Source: Bacillus alkalicellulosilyticus (GTDB lineage: Bacteria; Bacillota; Bacilli; Bacillales; Bacillaceae_F). Taken from it: DNA of 64,000 nucleotides. Below the pieces are notes generated by a model. That model worked only from the letters and a program-made list of their open reading frames with translations, ran no database searches and was not told the DNA's origin. Location of the stretch: NCBI RefSeq assembly GCF_002019795.1, contig NZ_KV917381.1, positions 2,450,068-2,514,067 of the forward strand. The letters are read 5' to 3'. Each line of letters starts with the position of its first letter. Position 1 is the stretch's first letter. Below are positions 55,145 through 64,000 of the stretch, piece after piece. The position numbers and the translations under genes were made by a program.

Positions 55145-57708
55145 AGACTTTCACCACCTGTCATATAACCTTGTGCTTCTATTGTTTTCCCATCCACATC
55201 GACTGGATAACGATTATAATTAACAATTACATAAACACCATTGTTATATTCTGTTCTATAAACACCGTGTTCCAGCTTTTCATGCTCAGCAATCGGTTCA
55301 CCCTTTACTTTACTTAAAACTTCATTGACCTCGTGGTAGATTTCTGTCGCCTGGTCAATCCAAAGTTCATAGTTGACCGCATACAAATAATTGAAGTTTG
55401 TATCCTTTACCTTGTAATTCGGTTCATAGATCCACTTGAAATGGACATTTGAGCCATACTCCAGACTCCTTAATATATATTGGCTCACATCTGTATAATC
55501 CGATAAATTATAAGGTTGCCCAGTATAATTTATATGTCCTCGTACTACCATCTGATAAAATGGTATTACTTCGTCGACAATCTTATATCCACTATTCGTT
55601 AATGGAGCATTAATGATATGTGACAAGAATGGCAAGGAATATGCATTACCCCCATTGGCCATAATTTTTAGATCTTCTCCATGAACTTTGTTTAAGGATT
55701 GCTTAGACAATGTCTCTGATTCTGGTCTATAGATTTGGTTATTTCTCCTGTAATCACTATTTAGTTGGTCAGCCATATCTCGCAAAGAGATACCACCTGT
55801 CTCATATTCTAGGAAATCACTCAGAATACTCTCTGTATAATCCCCTATCAGTATTGGAGAAACAACATAAGATGGTGATTTTGTTCTATCTCGGCGATTA
55901 ATTGTTAGATCCATAGGATACAACTCTGCCGGAAGACCTGTCAGTGATCTTGATGCTTTTGTTGATTCTCTAAATCCAGATCCTGAATTCGCTGTAAGAA
56001 TACTGACGTCTGGAAAAAATTCAATTCCTTCTTCTTCTAAGAAGGTTACAAAGTTACGTAACCCATTTTTTCCTCCCACTGCTTTATCTACAGAAATACT
56101 ATCAGGAACCTTATGGTTTACTCCTCCGTTAAACCAGCCAGAATAATTCAACTTAATATTATTTATTTCTCTTTCCTGCATTTCAGAGAGTATACTTTCA
56201 GCCTGTTCAAATGTAGTTAACGCTTCTATCCCTTGATAAGGCACTCCTGCAAAATGCTTCCTTTTTGTGATACTCCCAACCAGTTCTAAATAAAAGGGTA
56301 CATTCTCTACTTCATTTTCTTCCTGTATTGGAGGGAGCCCATTCGTATTTACCAAATAATATTGATAGTACTTTGCCATCCCCGCATAAGAAGCATCCTC
56401 ACCACCTAGAAAAGCATATCTTATTACATAGTCTGTGTTCATACGTTCTTCTTGGAATCTTGGTAATGTACGTTGTTGCTCATTAGCATTTATTGTGATA
56501 TCTCCTTTGTTTATAACAAAAAAGCTCGGATAAACGTAATTATAACTATTTAATCTACCACTTATATCCGCATTAATTCTCGCAACCGAGGAACCTTCTT
56601 CAATTATTCCAAATAGCGCATCTCCCTCTTGGATAATACCAAAAACAGGTAATCTCACCTTTTCTTCCGTACTATTACTATCATCAGTAGAAGATAATGT
56701 TAAGTCCGTTCCATAAACTAATTGCCTGTAAGATGGATATTGGGTATTACCACTATTAAAATTAATGAGCCCACCTGATCCATCAGGAACAAACAAGCTT
56801 CCCTCATCTTCTGTCCCTCCTGCTCCAAAGAAATTCATAAAGGATATCATATTTATAGGAAACTCCTCAGGATATTCGATACTGTCGACAGGAACTCTTA
56901 CAATGAGATTATCTTCTTCCAACGTGTACTCTATCGATGCCCGGAAGATTCTAGCTTCTGATATATCTTGTGCGAAGTTTAGCTCTTCCATATCTTGCTC
57001 CCAATCCTCTTCCGTGTACCCTGCATCCTCAAACGCCTTTATTGCATTTTCCAACTGAAGTCCACTCAGTGCATTATCATTTCTTTCGTATAATAATGTC
57101 TCTGAATTCTCTCTATAGGCTATCATTAATGCTCTCTGACCAGCTGATTCCAATCTACTTAACAAATCTTCGTATCTTTCCGCACTTAACATTAGTGGTA
57201 AATCAGCTGCACCTGATCCAGCACTACCGAATAAGTAAGAAACTCTCACCCCATCTGTCATTTCTTCAAACATCACTTGCTCATGAACGACGCTTTCTGA
57301 GTAGGAGTTAATCGTACTTCTCTGACCATAACTGTTATAGAAATCTAGTTGCATCTGTGAACCTAAGAGAGCTTTGTTTTCTCCAGAAGCAACTGAATCT
57401 TCTTCCCAATTCGGTGGGTTGCTGTACCAGATTTTCTCTGTTACCTTGTTATGGACTGCAATAGCCCCACTAGTATCATCTACATACAACTGTAGATATT
57501 CATTCTCTACAATCCCTTTCATTCCATCGATTCGTTCGTCTGTAAAGTGTGACGGTAATACTTCTCCCCTTTCAAGGTCTGTATCTACTTCACCACCATC
57601 ACCTACTTCATTTATCGAGCTGGGCTCTGAACAACCAACTAAGAAGATGGCAATAATAGAGGCTGCAAACAGAAATCGTACTCTTCTTCCTTTGCTCATT
57701 TTCACCAT
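55141..57708 (-). CDS. DUF5696-family lipoprotein
   Basis: An 855-residue exported lipoprotein with lipobox FLVGC (Cys26). The body matches what I recall of DUF5696 proteins: an N-terminal beta-sandwich with VHNKVTEKIWYSNP, then a TIM-barrel-like core (INNIKLNYSGWFNGGVNH, FLEEEGIEFFPDVSI) and YGSNVHFKWIYEPNYKVKDT near the end. The layout suggests a divergent glycoside hydrolase, possibly inactive, but no catalytic pair can be assigned. It is flanked by YIP1-like and permease genes; the ATG at 57708 lies 6 nt after AAGGGGAG. The function is unknown; polysaccharide capture or cleavage is inferred from context. Confidence 0.88.
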   Translation of the reverse strand: MVKMSKGRRVRFLFAASIIAIFLVGCSEPSSINEVGDGGEVDTDLERGEVLPSHFTDERIDGMKGIVENEYLQLYVDDTSGAIAVHNKVTEKIWYSNPPNWEEDSVASGENKALLGSQMQLDFYNSYGQRSTINSYSESVVHEQVMFEEMTDGVRVSYLFGSAGSGAADLPLMLSAERYEDLLSRLESAGQRALMIAYRENSETLLYERNDNALSGLQLENAIKAFEDAGYTEEDWEQDMEELNFAQDISEARIFRASIEYTLEEDNLIVRVPVDSIEYPEEFPINMISFMNFFGAGGTEDEGSLFVPDGSGGLINFNSGNTQYPSYRQLVYGTDLTLSSTDDSNSTEEKVRLPVFGIIQEGDALFGIIEEGSSVARINADISGRLNSYNYVYPSFFVINKGDITINANEQQRTLPRFQEERMNTDYVIRYAFLGGEDASYAGMAKYYQYYLVNTNGLPPIQEENEVENVPFYLELVGSITKRKHFAGVPYQGIEALTTFEQAESILSEMQEREINNIKLNYSGWFNGGVNHKVPDSISVDKAVGGKNGLRNFVTFLEEEGIEFFPDVSILTANSGSGFRESTKASRSLTGLPAELYPMDLTINRRDRTKSPSYVVSPILIGDYTESILSDFLEYETGGISLRDMADQLNSDYRRNNQIYRPESETLSKQSLNKVHGEDLKIMANGGNAYSLPFLSHIINAPLTNSGYKIVDEVIPFYQMVVRGHINYTGQPYNLSDYTDVSQYILRSLEYGSNVHFKWIYEPNYKVKDTNFNYLYAVNYELWIDQATEIYHEVNEVLSKVKGEPIAEHEKLEHGVYRTEYNNGVYVIVNYNRYPVDVDGKTIEAQGYMTGGESL

Positions 57709-57720
57709 TCACCACTCCCC

Positions 57721-58347
57721 TTAATACCTATTGACAATTTCTTGAAAAATCACGCTAAAGAAAGCCACAATCTGTTGAACTAGGCTAAAGAATAGTAAAC
57801 ATAGAAAAGCCATAAATCCCATTGCCACAACTGTCAGTAGTATGGTTCCTATCGATTTCGAAGGAGTAAATTGATGTACGGTCATGTTTCCGATAAACAA
57901 AAGAAAGAGAAACCAAAGAACTGCAAAGCTGGTAAAGAAGTAGTAAAACATCGTTTCTTCCAATGTTATAAAATTGCTTAGCCAAATCCATGGAAAATTA
58001 ATGATTACAAGCGGGATTAAAGCAAAGCAAGTTGATGTAAAAATTTCTACAAACTTACCTTCTCCGTCCATTAAGGTTGTTAGTGACCAATTAGCTACAC
58101 ACCAAAACAATACCGGGACTATCACGTACACTATTTCCATTAAACTGTTCATGTACTCCGGGTTATACAAATTCACTAAAAATCCACTGTACTGACTGCC
58201 TAAAATGTTCGTAACAATAAGGGACAACAAAATAATAAATGAGATTACTAGATTAATACGATTACTGTATTCATATTTCAAATCCCAATATCCATTAAAT
58301 GGATGTCTGATGAGGTAAAATGGGTACTTCATTATCTCTTTATACAA
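57721..58347 (-). CDS. YIP1-like membrane protein
   Basis: A 208-residue integral membrane protein with five hydrophobic segments (first near 33-52, last near 172-198) and an N-terminal MKYPFYLIRHPFNGYWDLKYE, typical of the Yip1-domain proteins that accompany DUF5696. The TTG at 58347 lies 7 nt after GGGGG and overlaps the end of the NHL gene by 8 bp. The function is unknown. Confidence 0.8.
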   Translation of the reverse strand: MYKEIMKYPFYLIRHPFNGYWDLKYEYSNRINLVISFIILLSLIVTNILGSQYSGFLVNLYNPEYMNSLMEIVYVIVPVLFWCVANWSLTTLMDGEGKFVEIFTSTCFALIPLVIINFPWIWLSNFITLEETMFYYFFTSFAVLWFLFLLFIGNMTVHQFTPSKSIGTILLTVVAMGFMAFLCLLFFSLVQQIVAFFSVIFQEIVNRY

Positions 58348-59800
58348 TGGAAATCCCCCTCTTTTTCCTCCTCACTTTTCTGTATATTCTAAAGCTCAGA
58401 GTACTTACGGCAAGAATCATAAGCCCCGTCATTATGATAGAAAAGTATTCACGGAGCACTTCATTCCGGTATAGCTGAAATGCTTTTGAATAATTAGAGC
58501 GATCGTAACTTTGTTCAAAATGGTGCATTGCTTCACGATAATTTTCTTGCCTTAACTGTGTTTTACCAATTCCACTATAAGCAAAGTCAAGATTGGCATT
58601 CATATTGATCGTTTGTTCAAAAAGAGAATTTGCTTTTTCTTCCTCTCCACGATAATAACTTTTTACCGCTTCTGTGAGTGTTCTTCCATATTCTGTGGTC
58701 CGAAAAACGGTAACTTCGCCTAACGCTCTATCAAGTACAAGGAAATCTTCCCCAAACCAAGAGATTGCTACAGGAGTATTGAATTTTCCTAATCGGTTTC
58801 CAATTCCACCGAACATATACATTAAGTGACCATCACCATCATAAGTAAAAATACGACCTCTTCTTGAATCCAATACAGAATAAATCTCACTATCTGTTAC
58901 GGAAATATCAACAAGACGTGATGGTCCTGCATCGTGCTCATAGCGAATGTCTCCTACAGGACTGAAATACCCTTCTCTTCTTAAGATATCTGTTCCTCTC
59001 GCATTCAACTTCTTAATACTATCGTCAGCCCCATCAGAACTAGTGGCATAGAGAAACCCCTGCTCATTAATGTCTAAATTCGAAAATTCCGTTGGTATGA
59101 ACAATCTCATTTGACTTCTTTGTTCCCTTGTTGCAATTCGCGACCAGAACCATTCAATTGGATCCACTTGTACCCGATTAGCACCAATAAATGTAGTGAA
59201 ATCCCCTTCTATGTCAAATTCCATGAACCCATCAAAAACACCAGAAGCTAACACATAAATTCTATTTGCATTGTCAACTACGACCTGTACAGGTTGAAAA
59301 ACAAAATCACTTCTTAATAAATCCGATTCTGGTTCGTCGACTATTTTTACTAGATTCATATTTTCATCCAAATGTACCACTCGATTATTACCTGTATCTG
59401 CAATGACAACATGGTTTTCATCTGTGACGAAAACTCCTCTTGGATTAGAAAATGTCTCCATACTACCAGCATGTTGAAAGGAGTCTATTACATCTACAAA
59501 ACTAAATTCTTCATTAATTATCACCACTCGATTATTACCTGTATCTGTAACATAGATGTAATTGTCTTTTGAAACAAATAGATCATTCGGTTCTCTGAAT
59601 GCTTCAATTCCCAAACTTGCACCATTCACCAAATCAGTCGCTTGGAATGCAGCAGGTGCTGGAACAGAATCTCCCCAAAAAGAGTAGTTGTATGCATCGG
59701 AGCCATTAGAAGCTTTAACAGTCAAAGGTTCCATACTTATAGGGAGGAGAAAAATCAATACAGCAAGAAGGAATGCACTCAACTTGTTTAAAATTTTCAT
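58340..59800 (-). CDS. NHL-repeat / TPR surface protein with C-terminal membrane anchor
   Basis: A 486-residue exported protein. A signal peptide (LLAVLIFLLPISMEPLTVKA) precedes NHL beta-propeller repeats (residues 50-360). Two repeats are nearly identical around YVTDTGNNRVVIIN and VIADTGNNRVVHLD. TPR-like helices follow (EQTINMNANLDFAYSGIG, EAMHHFEQSYDR), and a single membrane segment near 455-475 leaves a basic cytoplasmic tail. It probably forms a scaffold or ligand-binding platform at the membrane for the transporter, which is inference. The ATG at 59800 is preferred; a TTG at 59812 abuts the Shine-Dalgarno sequence. Confidence 0.87.
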   Translation of the reverse strand: MKILNKLSAFLLAVLIFLLPISMEPLTVKASNGSDAYNYSFWGDSVPAPAAFQATDLVNGASLGIEAFREPNDLFVSKDNYIYVTDTGNNRVVIINEEFSFVDVIDSFQHAGSMETFSNPRGVFVTDENHVVIADTGNNRVVHLDENMNLVKIVDEPESDLLRSDFVFQPVQVVVDNANRIYVLASGVFDGFMEFDIEGDFTTFIGANRVQVDPIEWFWSRIATREQRSQMRLFIPTEFSNLDINEQGFLYATSSDGADDSIKKLNARGTDILRREGYFSPVGDIRYEHDAGPSRLVDISVTDSEIYSVLDSRRGRIFTYDGDGHLMYMFGGIGNRLGKFNTPVAISWFGEDFLVLDRALGEVTVFRTTEYGRTLTEAVKSYYRGEEEKANSLFEQTINMNANLDFAYSGIGKTQLRQENYREAMHHFEQSYDRSNYSKAFQLYRNEVLREYFSIIMTGLMILAVSTLSFRIYRKVRRKKRGISIV

Positions 59801-59819
59801 TATCTTGCACAACTCCCCT

Positions 59820-60695
59820 CTAATCTTTTATTCCTGAATTAGCCATCGTTGAGATGACACTACTCTGAGATATTATAAATAATGTTATCGGTACAATCAT
59901 TAGGAATAAAGCGACTGCAGCACCAACACCAGCACGAGCAATACCACCGAGTACGATTTGTTCAAGTGCATAGTTTAAGGTTTTCAAACTTTCACTGTAT
60001 ATGAAGTTCCCTCCATTACTTCCCCACAACATTGGGAATTGGAGAATCATTAATGTTAACCAAGCTGGCTTAACGTTAGGCATGACGATCTTCCAAAAAA
60101 TACGGTATTCACTAGCACCATCTATCTTCGCTGCCTCAAGTATTGCATCGGGTATTTGTTCCATAAATTGCTTCATAAGAAATAGCCCAAGTGGGAAAGC
60201 CATTGCCGGTACAATCAATGACGCGTGTGTATCAATCCATCCAAGCCAGGACATTACCATATAGTTAGGAATGGCCGTGACGTGTGGTGAGAACATTAAA
60301 GCTAAAATAACTATAGAAAAGATTGTTTTTGACCCTGGAAATCGATACTTAGCAAGTGGATATGCTGCCATTGATGCCAATAATATATGTCCAACAGTTC
60401 CAGTGACGGTTATTATTACGGTATTAGCAAAATAACGTGATAACGGCACCCATGAATTACCCATAATGGCTACAAGATCAAAGAAATTGTCCATCGTCGG
60501 ATTCCTAACAAAAAATCGCGGAGGGAATAAGAATATTTCATCTAAAGGCTTGAAAGCATTATTTATTGCATAAACTAACGGAAGTGCCATAAAAGCACCA
60601 AACAAGGCAAGTAGAGCAAACATTAGAAAACTCACAGGAAATGAACGGTTTATCCTCTTTTTTATCCCAAAAAATCTCCTTATTTTCTGAAACAA
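59820..60695 (-). CDS. ABC sugar permease, MalG-like (first pair)
   Basis: A 291-residue membrane subunit with six segments and the EAA-loop EAAKIDGASEYRIFWKIVMP near residue 185. It pairs with the MalF-like protein encoded 2 bp upstream. The TTG at 60695 has AGGTGAG about 5 nt before it. It lies directly before the NHL gene. Confidence 0.93.
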   Translation of the reverse strand: MFQKIRRFFGIKKRINRSFPVSFLMFALLALFGAFMALPLVYAINNAFKPLDEIFLFPPRFFVRNPTMDNFFDLVAIMGNSWVPLSRYFANTVIITVTGTVGHILLASMAAYPLAKYRFPGSKTIFSIVILALMFSPHVTAIPNYMVMSWLGWIDTHASLIVPAMAFPLGLFLMKQFMEQIPDAILEAAKIDGASEYRIFWKIVMPNVKPAWLTLMILQFPMLWGSNGGNFIYSESLKTLNYALEQIVLGGIARAGVGAAVALFLMIVPITLFIISQSSVISTMANSGIKD

Positions 60696-60697
60696 TG

Positions 60698-61654
60698 TTA
60701 CTCACCTACCTTTCTTAAAACCTTTTGAATAATTAAGTTCGTACCAACCATTAGTGCAAATAAAACAGTTGCAATTGCTGATGCATATCCCATCTCAAAT
60801 CGAATGGTTCCATAATCCATCAGGTGTGTTACTACCGTGTGGGCAGCATAGTTCACACTTGGAAAACCTGCGAGAGCTATCGATATATCAGCGACTGCAA
60901 ACGCCATCGTAATTTGCATTACTGCTCCAAATAACAACTGAGGTTTCATCGATGGAAGTGTAATGAACCAAAGCTCTTGCCACCTGTTTCTAATTCCATC
61001 AACAGCTGCCGCTTCAATTAATGAACGATCAATGGTTTGTAGACCTGCGATAAAGGCAAGAAAGGCAGTTCCCAAGCTTAACCATAGTTGTACAATGATA
61101 ACTACGATTAATATATACTGTTCATCTCTTAACCATTGAATAGGTTCTAATATAAAACCTGCACTCATTAGAAAACCGTTCAAATAACCATAGCTGTCTC
61201 CTGAAAATATGATTAGCCATATAAAGAAAACATTTCCTGATAGTGAAGGTGCGTAAAACACTAGCGTCATAATTGCACGAACTTTCGGAGTAAGCTCATT
61301 AATAATCCAGGCAAATAGGAAGCATGCAATATAACTAATGGGACCTGTAATGATGGCAAATATAAACGTATTCCTCAATGAAATCATAAATATTTCATCA
61401 CTAAGAAATAGTCTAGAATAGTTATCCCAACCAATAAAAGTTGGGAATTCTAACATATTAAAGTGAAAAAAACTGAGTATGAATGAAACAACAACAGGTA
61501 TCAATGTAAACAAAGAAAAGATAATTAAATAAGGAGCCATTAAGATATAATAATGTTTCCCTCTTTTTAACTCCTTTTTCAGTCTCGTAAAACGAGATTC
61601 CTTTGCCACTTGAATGGAGCCCGTTGCTGGTTGATGATTTGTTTGAGTTTGCAT
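60698..61654 (-). CDS. ABC sugar permease, MalF-like (first pair)
   Basis: A 318-residue membrane subunit with a 35-residue polar N-terminus, six hydrophobic segments and the EAA-loop EAAAVDGIRNRWQELWFITLP near residue 215. It is adjacent to the large binding-protein gene (18 bp) and its MalG partner (2 bp). The ATG at 61654 lies 8 nt after TAGGAGG. Confidence 0.93.
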   Translation of the reverse strand: MQTQTNHQPATGSIQVAKESRFTRLKKELKRGKHYYILMAPYLIIFSLFTLIPVVVSFILSFFHFNMLEFPTFIGWDNYSRLFLSDEIFMISLRNTFIFAIITGPISYIACFLFAWIINELTPKVRAIMTLVFYAPSLSGNVFFIWLIIFSGDSYGYLNGFLMSAGFILEPIQWLRDEQYILIVVIIVQLWLSLGTAFLAFIAGLQTIDRSLIEAAAVDGIRNRWQELWFITLPSMKPQLLFGAVMQITMAFAVADISIALAGFPSVNYAAHTVVTHLMDYGTIRFEMGYASAIATVLFALMVGTNLIIQKVLRKVGE

Positions 61655-61672
61655 CTGCGCCCACCTCCTATC

Positions 61673-64000
61673 CTAATATGGCAAATTGAACTCTCTACGT
61701 TTAATTTCAATTTCATCATTAATGTATAAAATATAATCCGACAAAGCTTCTCTCGGATTCTCATTAGCATTTACAACCCGTCTGAATGCATTGTCTAAAT
61801 GCCTTCCAGTAAAATAACCACCCGGCACTTGTGGTATTCCATTCACCCACTGCCATTGGGTTTCTAAATTGTTATAGTCTTCTATTGGCCATGGTAATTC
61901 TTCTAGTGCTTCAATGTTTGCAGTTGGATATCGGGCCGCCTCTCCCATAAGACCTTCCATTTCACGACCAAAAGCAATTTGTGTTTCCTTGTTTGTCCAC
62001 CATTTCATAAACTCCCAAGCAGCGTCTTTGTCTTCCGCATTATCGAGCATCATCACTGCGGTTGTATGACTTGCCACACTGTGATCAATGCTTCCATCAG
62101 GCTTCTTTGTTCCTGGTACGATGGTAAAATCCCACATCCCCCTTATTTCAGGAGCCAAGACTGTCAGCATATTGTAGGTGGTGTAATCAGCAATCCCAAT
62201 CGGCATTTCTCCAACACGGAATCTATTTGGAAAATCGGCCATTAATGGAAATCGATGATTCGTATAGAAATTAGTCCAATCTCTAAAAGCCTCCATAGAT
62301 ATATCAGTATCTAATGCACTTGCTTTATGGTCTTCTTGATAAAACTCTCCACCGTTTTGATAGAGTAACATTGCAAAAGAGGCATTTGGCACCATGTTCT
62401 GTTGTTGTGCCTGCTGCATCATTGGATCGTCAATCGGTAAAAAGAATTCTAAATTGTGCTTTTGTAAAACGGAAATCATATTGTAAACGTCATCCCATGT
62501 TTCTGGTGGAGTTAAGCCCAATTCCTCCAAAATATCATTACGATAAAACATCATTGGGAATATTTGTTGTTCGGGAAGTGCATACACACCTCCATCAAAC
62601 TTATAAGGTTTCAACCCACTCTCACGAAATCTTGTCGCCACTTCCTCATAATCAGGAAATATAGATATGTCTGCCGCTGCATTTCTCATAGCATAGTTAA
62701 CAGGTACATCCTCACCAATCTGTAAAGCAACGTCAGGACCTTCATTAGCAAGGGTTGCAGGTAGTACTATTTCGGGAGGAACTAACCTTAAATTAATGGA
62801 AATATTTGCTTCTGGGGTAAAGCTCTCATCAATTAAACCCTTCAACACTTGAGCTTGATCTCTTCCTGTCGTAATCCATACATCTACCGAACGATCTAGT
62901 GCTTCAATATTTCCAATACTGTCATAATCCATCGTATAAGATGCGATGTATGCACCTATCTCATGCCGTGCTCGTTCAAAGAATGTTGCTTCAGCTCTTG
63001 GTAATTCATGACCTGGAGAGGAAAATACAAGATAATCTAATGTGAGTGGTTGTTCACGAATGGTTAATATAAACGTTCCCAAACCACCAACATTTACTTT
63101 AAAATTGTCTAGCCTCCTAGCAATTGTGTGAGGGTTTTCTACTATATCTTCTAGCTGCCTAACCATGGATTGAAGGACTGCTACTTGATCTCCCCTTTCA
63201 CCTGTTGATTCCACAAGATAGTCTGCAACACTCTGAATAATCTCTGCTTGTTCCGTAAATACATCAATCAACCCCGGTATACGTTGTTCTAGTTGATAAT
63301 CACGGTATGGATCAGGTGTGCTTGAAGTAATCATTAATATTTGTCTATACATCTCATTTAATTGTAAAACACTAGATTCTATCGTCCTCAAAATTGGTGC
63401 AAGATCTCCAAGGGTAACTGTTAATCGAATCCGATTCGTTCCTTCTTTTAAATGAAATAAATATGGTTCATCATTTCCTAATATTTGATTCTCCCAATCT
63501 CTGTTAAAATTAAAACGAATACGCTTCATCTCTTCAAATGGATATTCCCCATTTATGGTTAGGCTTCTTGTAGCATAAAGGCCCCGCAATTCATTTTGCT
63601 TACGCTTTAGTGCTATCTGGTATAATCCTTCTTCTTCGACTTCCACTTCCCATTCAATCCATTGACCTGGTAGCTTCCAATTAAGACCACCAATGGTGTT
63701 AATTCGGATATTTGAAACATGGTAAGGAACCACTGTTGGACTCGATCTATCCGACATGGGAAATAATGTTGGGGAAGATTTCGTTACTGTATTTTCACCC
63801 TCAATTTGGATGTATTGATTCTCAACAGACTCTAATCCTTCTGCCTCATATACTTGTTTTACTTCTTCATAGGACATGACGGATTTTTCCTGGTAAAGTT
63901 CGATATAATCAATTGCCATTGGTTCTCGTAGAGCGGACAAGGATATTCTTTGTACACCTTCTTCAAAGTAAAAAGAGTACGGATCTTCAAAATATCCCTC
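61673..64000 (-). CDS. Large ABC solute-binding protein, partial at the right edge
   Basis: The C-terminal 775 residues of a binding protein whose start lies beyond the window (the frame remains open to 64000; a methionine at 63919 is internal). Residues near the edge (DYIELYQEKSVMSYEEV, WKLPGQWIEWEVEVEEEGLY) form a carbohydrate-binding beta-sandwich region repeated in such proteins. From about 400 residues before the end begins a SBP_bac_1 domain (VDVWITTGRDQAQVLKGLID, GVYALPEQQIFPMMFYRND, AAWEFMKWWTNKETQIAFG). It belongs to the unusually long binding proteins that head DUF5696 clusters and probably docks to the first permease pair. Signal peptide not visible. Confidence 0.9.
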   Translation of the reverse strand, partial: EGYFEDPYSFYFEEGVQRISLSALREPMAIDYIELYQEKSVMSYEEVKQVYEAEGLESVENQYIQIEGENTVTKSSPTLFPMSDRSSPTVVPYHVSNIRINTIGGLNWKLPGQWIEWEVEVEEEGLYQIALKRKQNELRGLYATRSLTINGEYPFEEMKRIRFNFNRDWENQILGNDEPYLFHLKEGTNRIRLTVTLGDLAPILRTIESSVLQLNEMYRQILMITSSTPDPYRDYQLEQRIPGLIDVFTEQAEIIQSVADYLVESTGERGDQVAVLQSMVRQLEDIVENPHTIARRLDNFKVNVGGLGTFILTIREQPLTLDYLVFSSPGHELPRAEATFFERARHEIGAYIASYTMDYDSIGNIEALDRSVDVWITTGRDQAQVLKGLIDESFTPEANISINLRLVPPEIVLPATLANEGPDVALQIGEDVPVNYAMRNAAADISIFPDYEEVATRFRESGLKPYKFDGGVYALPEQQIFPMMFYRNDILEELGLTPPETWDDVYNMISVLQKHNLEFFLPIDDPMMQQAQQQNMVPNASFAMLLYQNGGEFYQEDHKASALDTDISMEAFRDWTNFYTNHRFPLMADFPNRFRVGEMPIGIADYTTYNMLTVLAPEIRGMWDFTIVPGTKKPDGSIDHSVASHTTAVMMLDNAEDKDAAWEFMKWWTNKETQIAFGREMEGLMGEAARYPTANIEALEELPWPIEDYNNLETQWQWVNGIPQVPGGYFTGRHLDNAFRRVVNANENPREALSDYILYINDEIEIKRREFNLPY

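Noticed and set aside
1-64000. tRNA, rRNA, known riboswitches, prophage or integrative element attachment sites
   Set aside because: Scanned by eye for conserved features of these; none found. A covariance-model search could still reveal weaker RNA elements.

Overview
The window looks like the chromosome of a low-GC Gram-positive bacterium of the family Bacillaceae. The evidence is the strong AAGGAGG-type ribosome binding sites, frequent TTG and GTG starts, the BglG-type antiterminator with its RNA target, a four-repeat PhoP box, YesM/YesN and YesL families, and LplA-type sugar-binding proteins. The very acidic surface xylanase hints at an alkaliphilic xylan degrader, but that is inference. 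Almost all genes lie on the minus strand. No rRNA, tRNA, CRISPR array or intact mobile element was seen.

Region 1 (1-9100): an edge-truncated ArsR repressor with two operator-like palindromes, a seven-LysM surface protein, and a six-gene PTS operon. The operon runs ptsH, ptsI, glucose-type EIIA, BglG-family antiterminator, sucrose EIIBC and sucrose-6-phosphate hydrolase. It starts behind a leader in which a GlcT-type antiterminator target overlaps a long terminator, so general PTS proteins and sucrose use appear to be controlled together.

Region 2 (9100-27200): a PH-like membrane protein, polyphosphate kinase behind a PhoP box, an MFS transporter, a serine hydrolase, a decayed SF1 helicase/Vsr-like gene, a subtilase without a signal peptide, an Rrf2/thioredoxin-reductase-like/methyltransferase operon, a PLD-helicase-DUF3427 protein next to a Nudix hydrolase, and a membrane diguanylate cyclase. 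Two kinds of dispersed structured repeat lie between genes here.

Region 3 (27200-37300): a four-gene ABC transporter operon, a three-gene operon of unknown function that ends in a 54-residue TTG-start protein, a small lipoprotein with a decayed second copy, a chemoreceptor, a small membrane protein, a GNAT acetyltransferase and an AraC/GyrI-like regulator.

Region 4 (37300-64000) is a plant-polysaccharide island. It has a GH3 glycosidase, YesL, ThuA, two Gfo/Idh/MocA dehydrogenases, a YesN/YesM two-component system, an LplA-type binding protein, an intracellular and a lipid-anchored GH10 xylanase, and an eight-gene cluster (binding protein, two permease pairs, NHL/TPR protein, YIP1-like protein, DUF5696 lipoprotein) that runs off the right edge. 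The likely flow is xylan cut at the surface, oligosaccharides sensed by YesM/N and imported by ABC systems that borrow an ATPase encoded elsewhere, then hydrolysed inside by GH10 and GH3. A truncated EcsB-like gene and an IS4-family transposase remnant sit inside this island.
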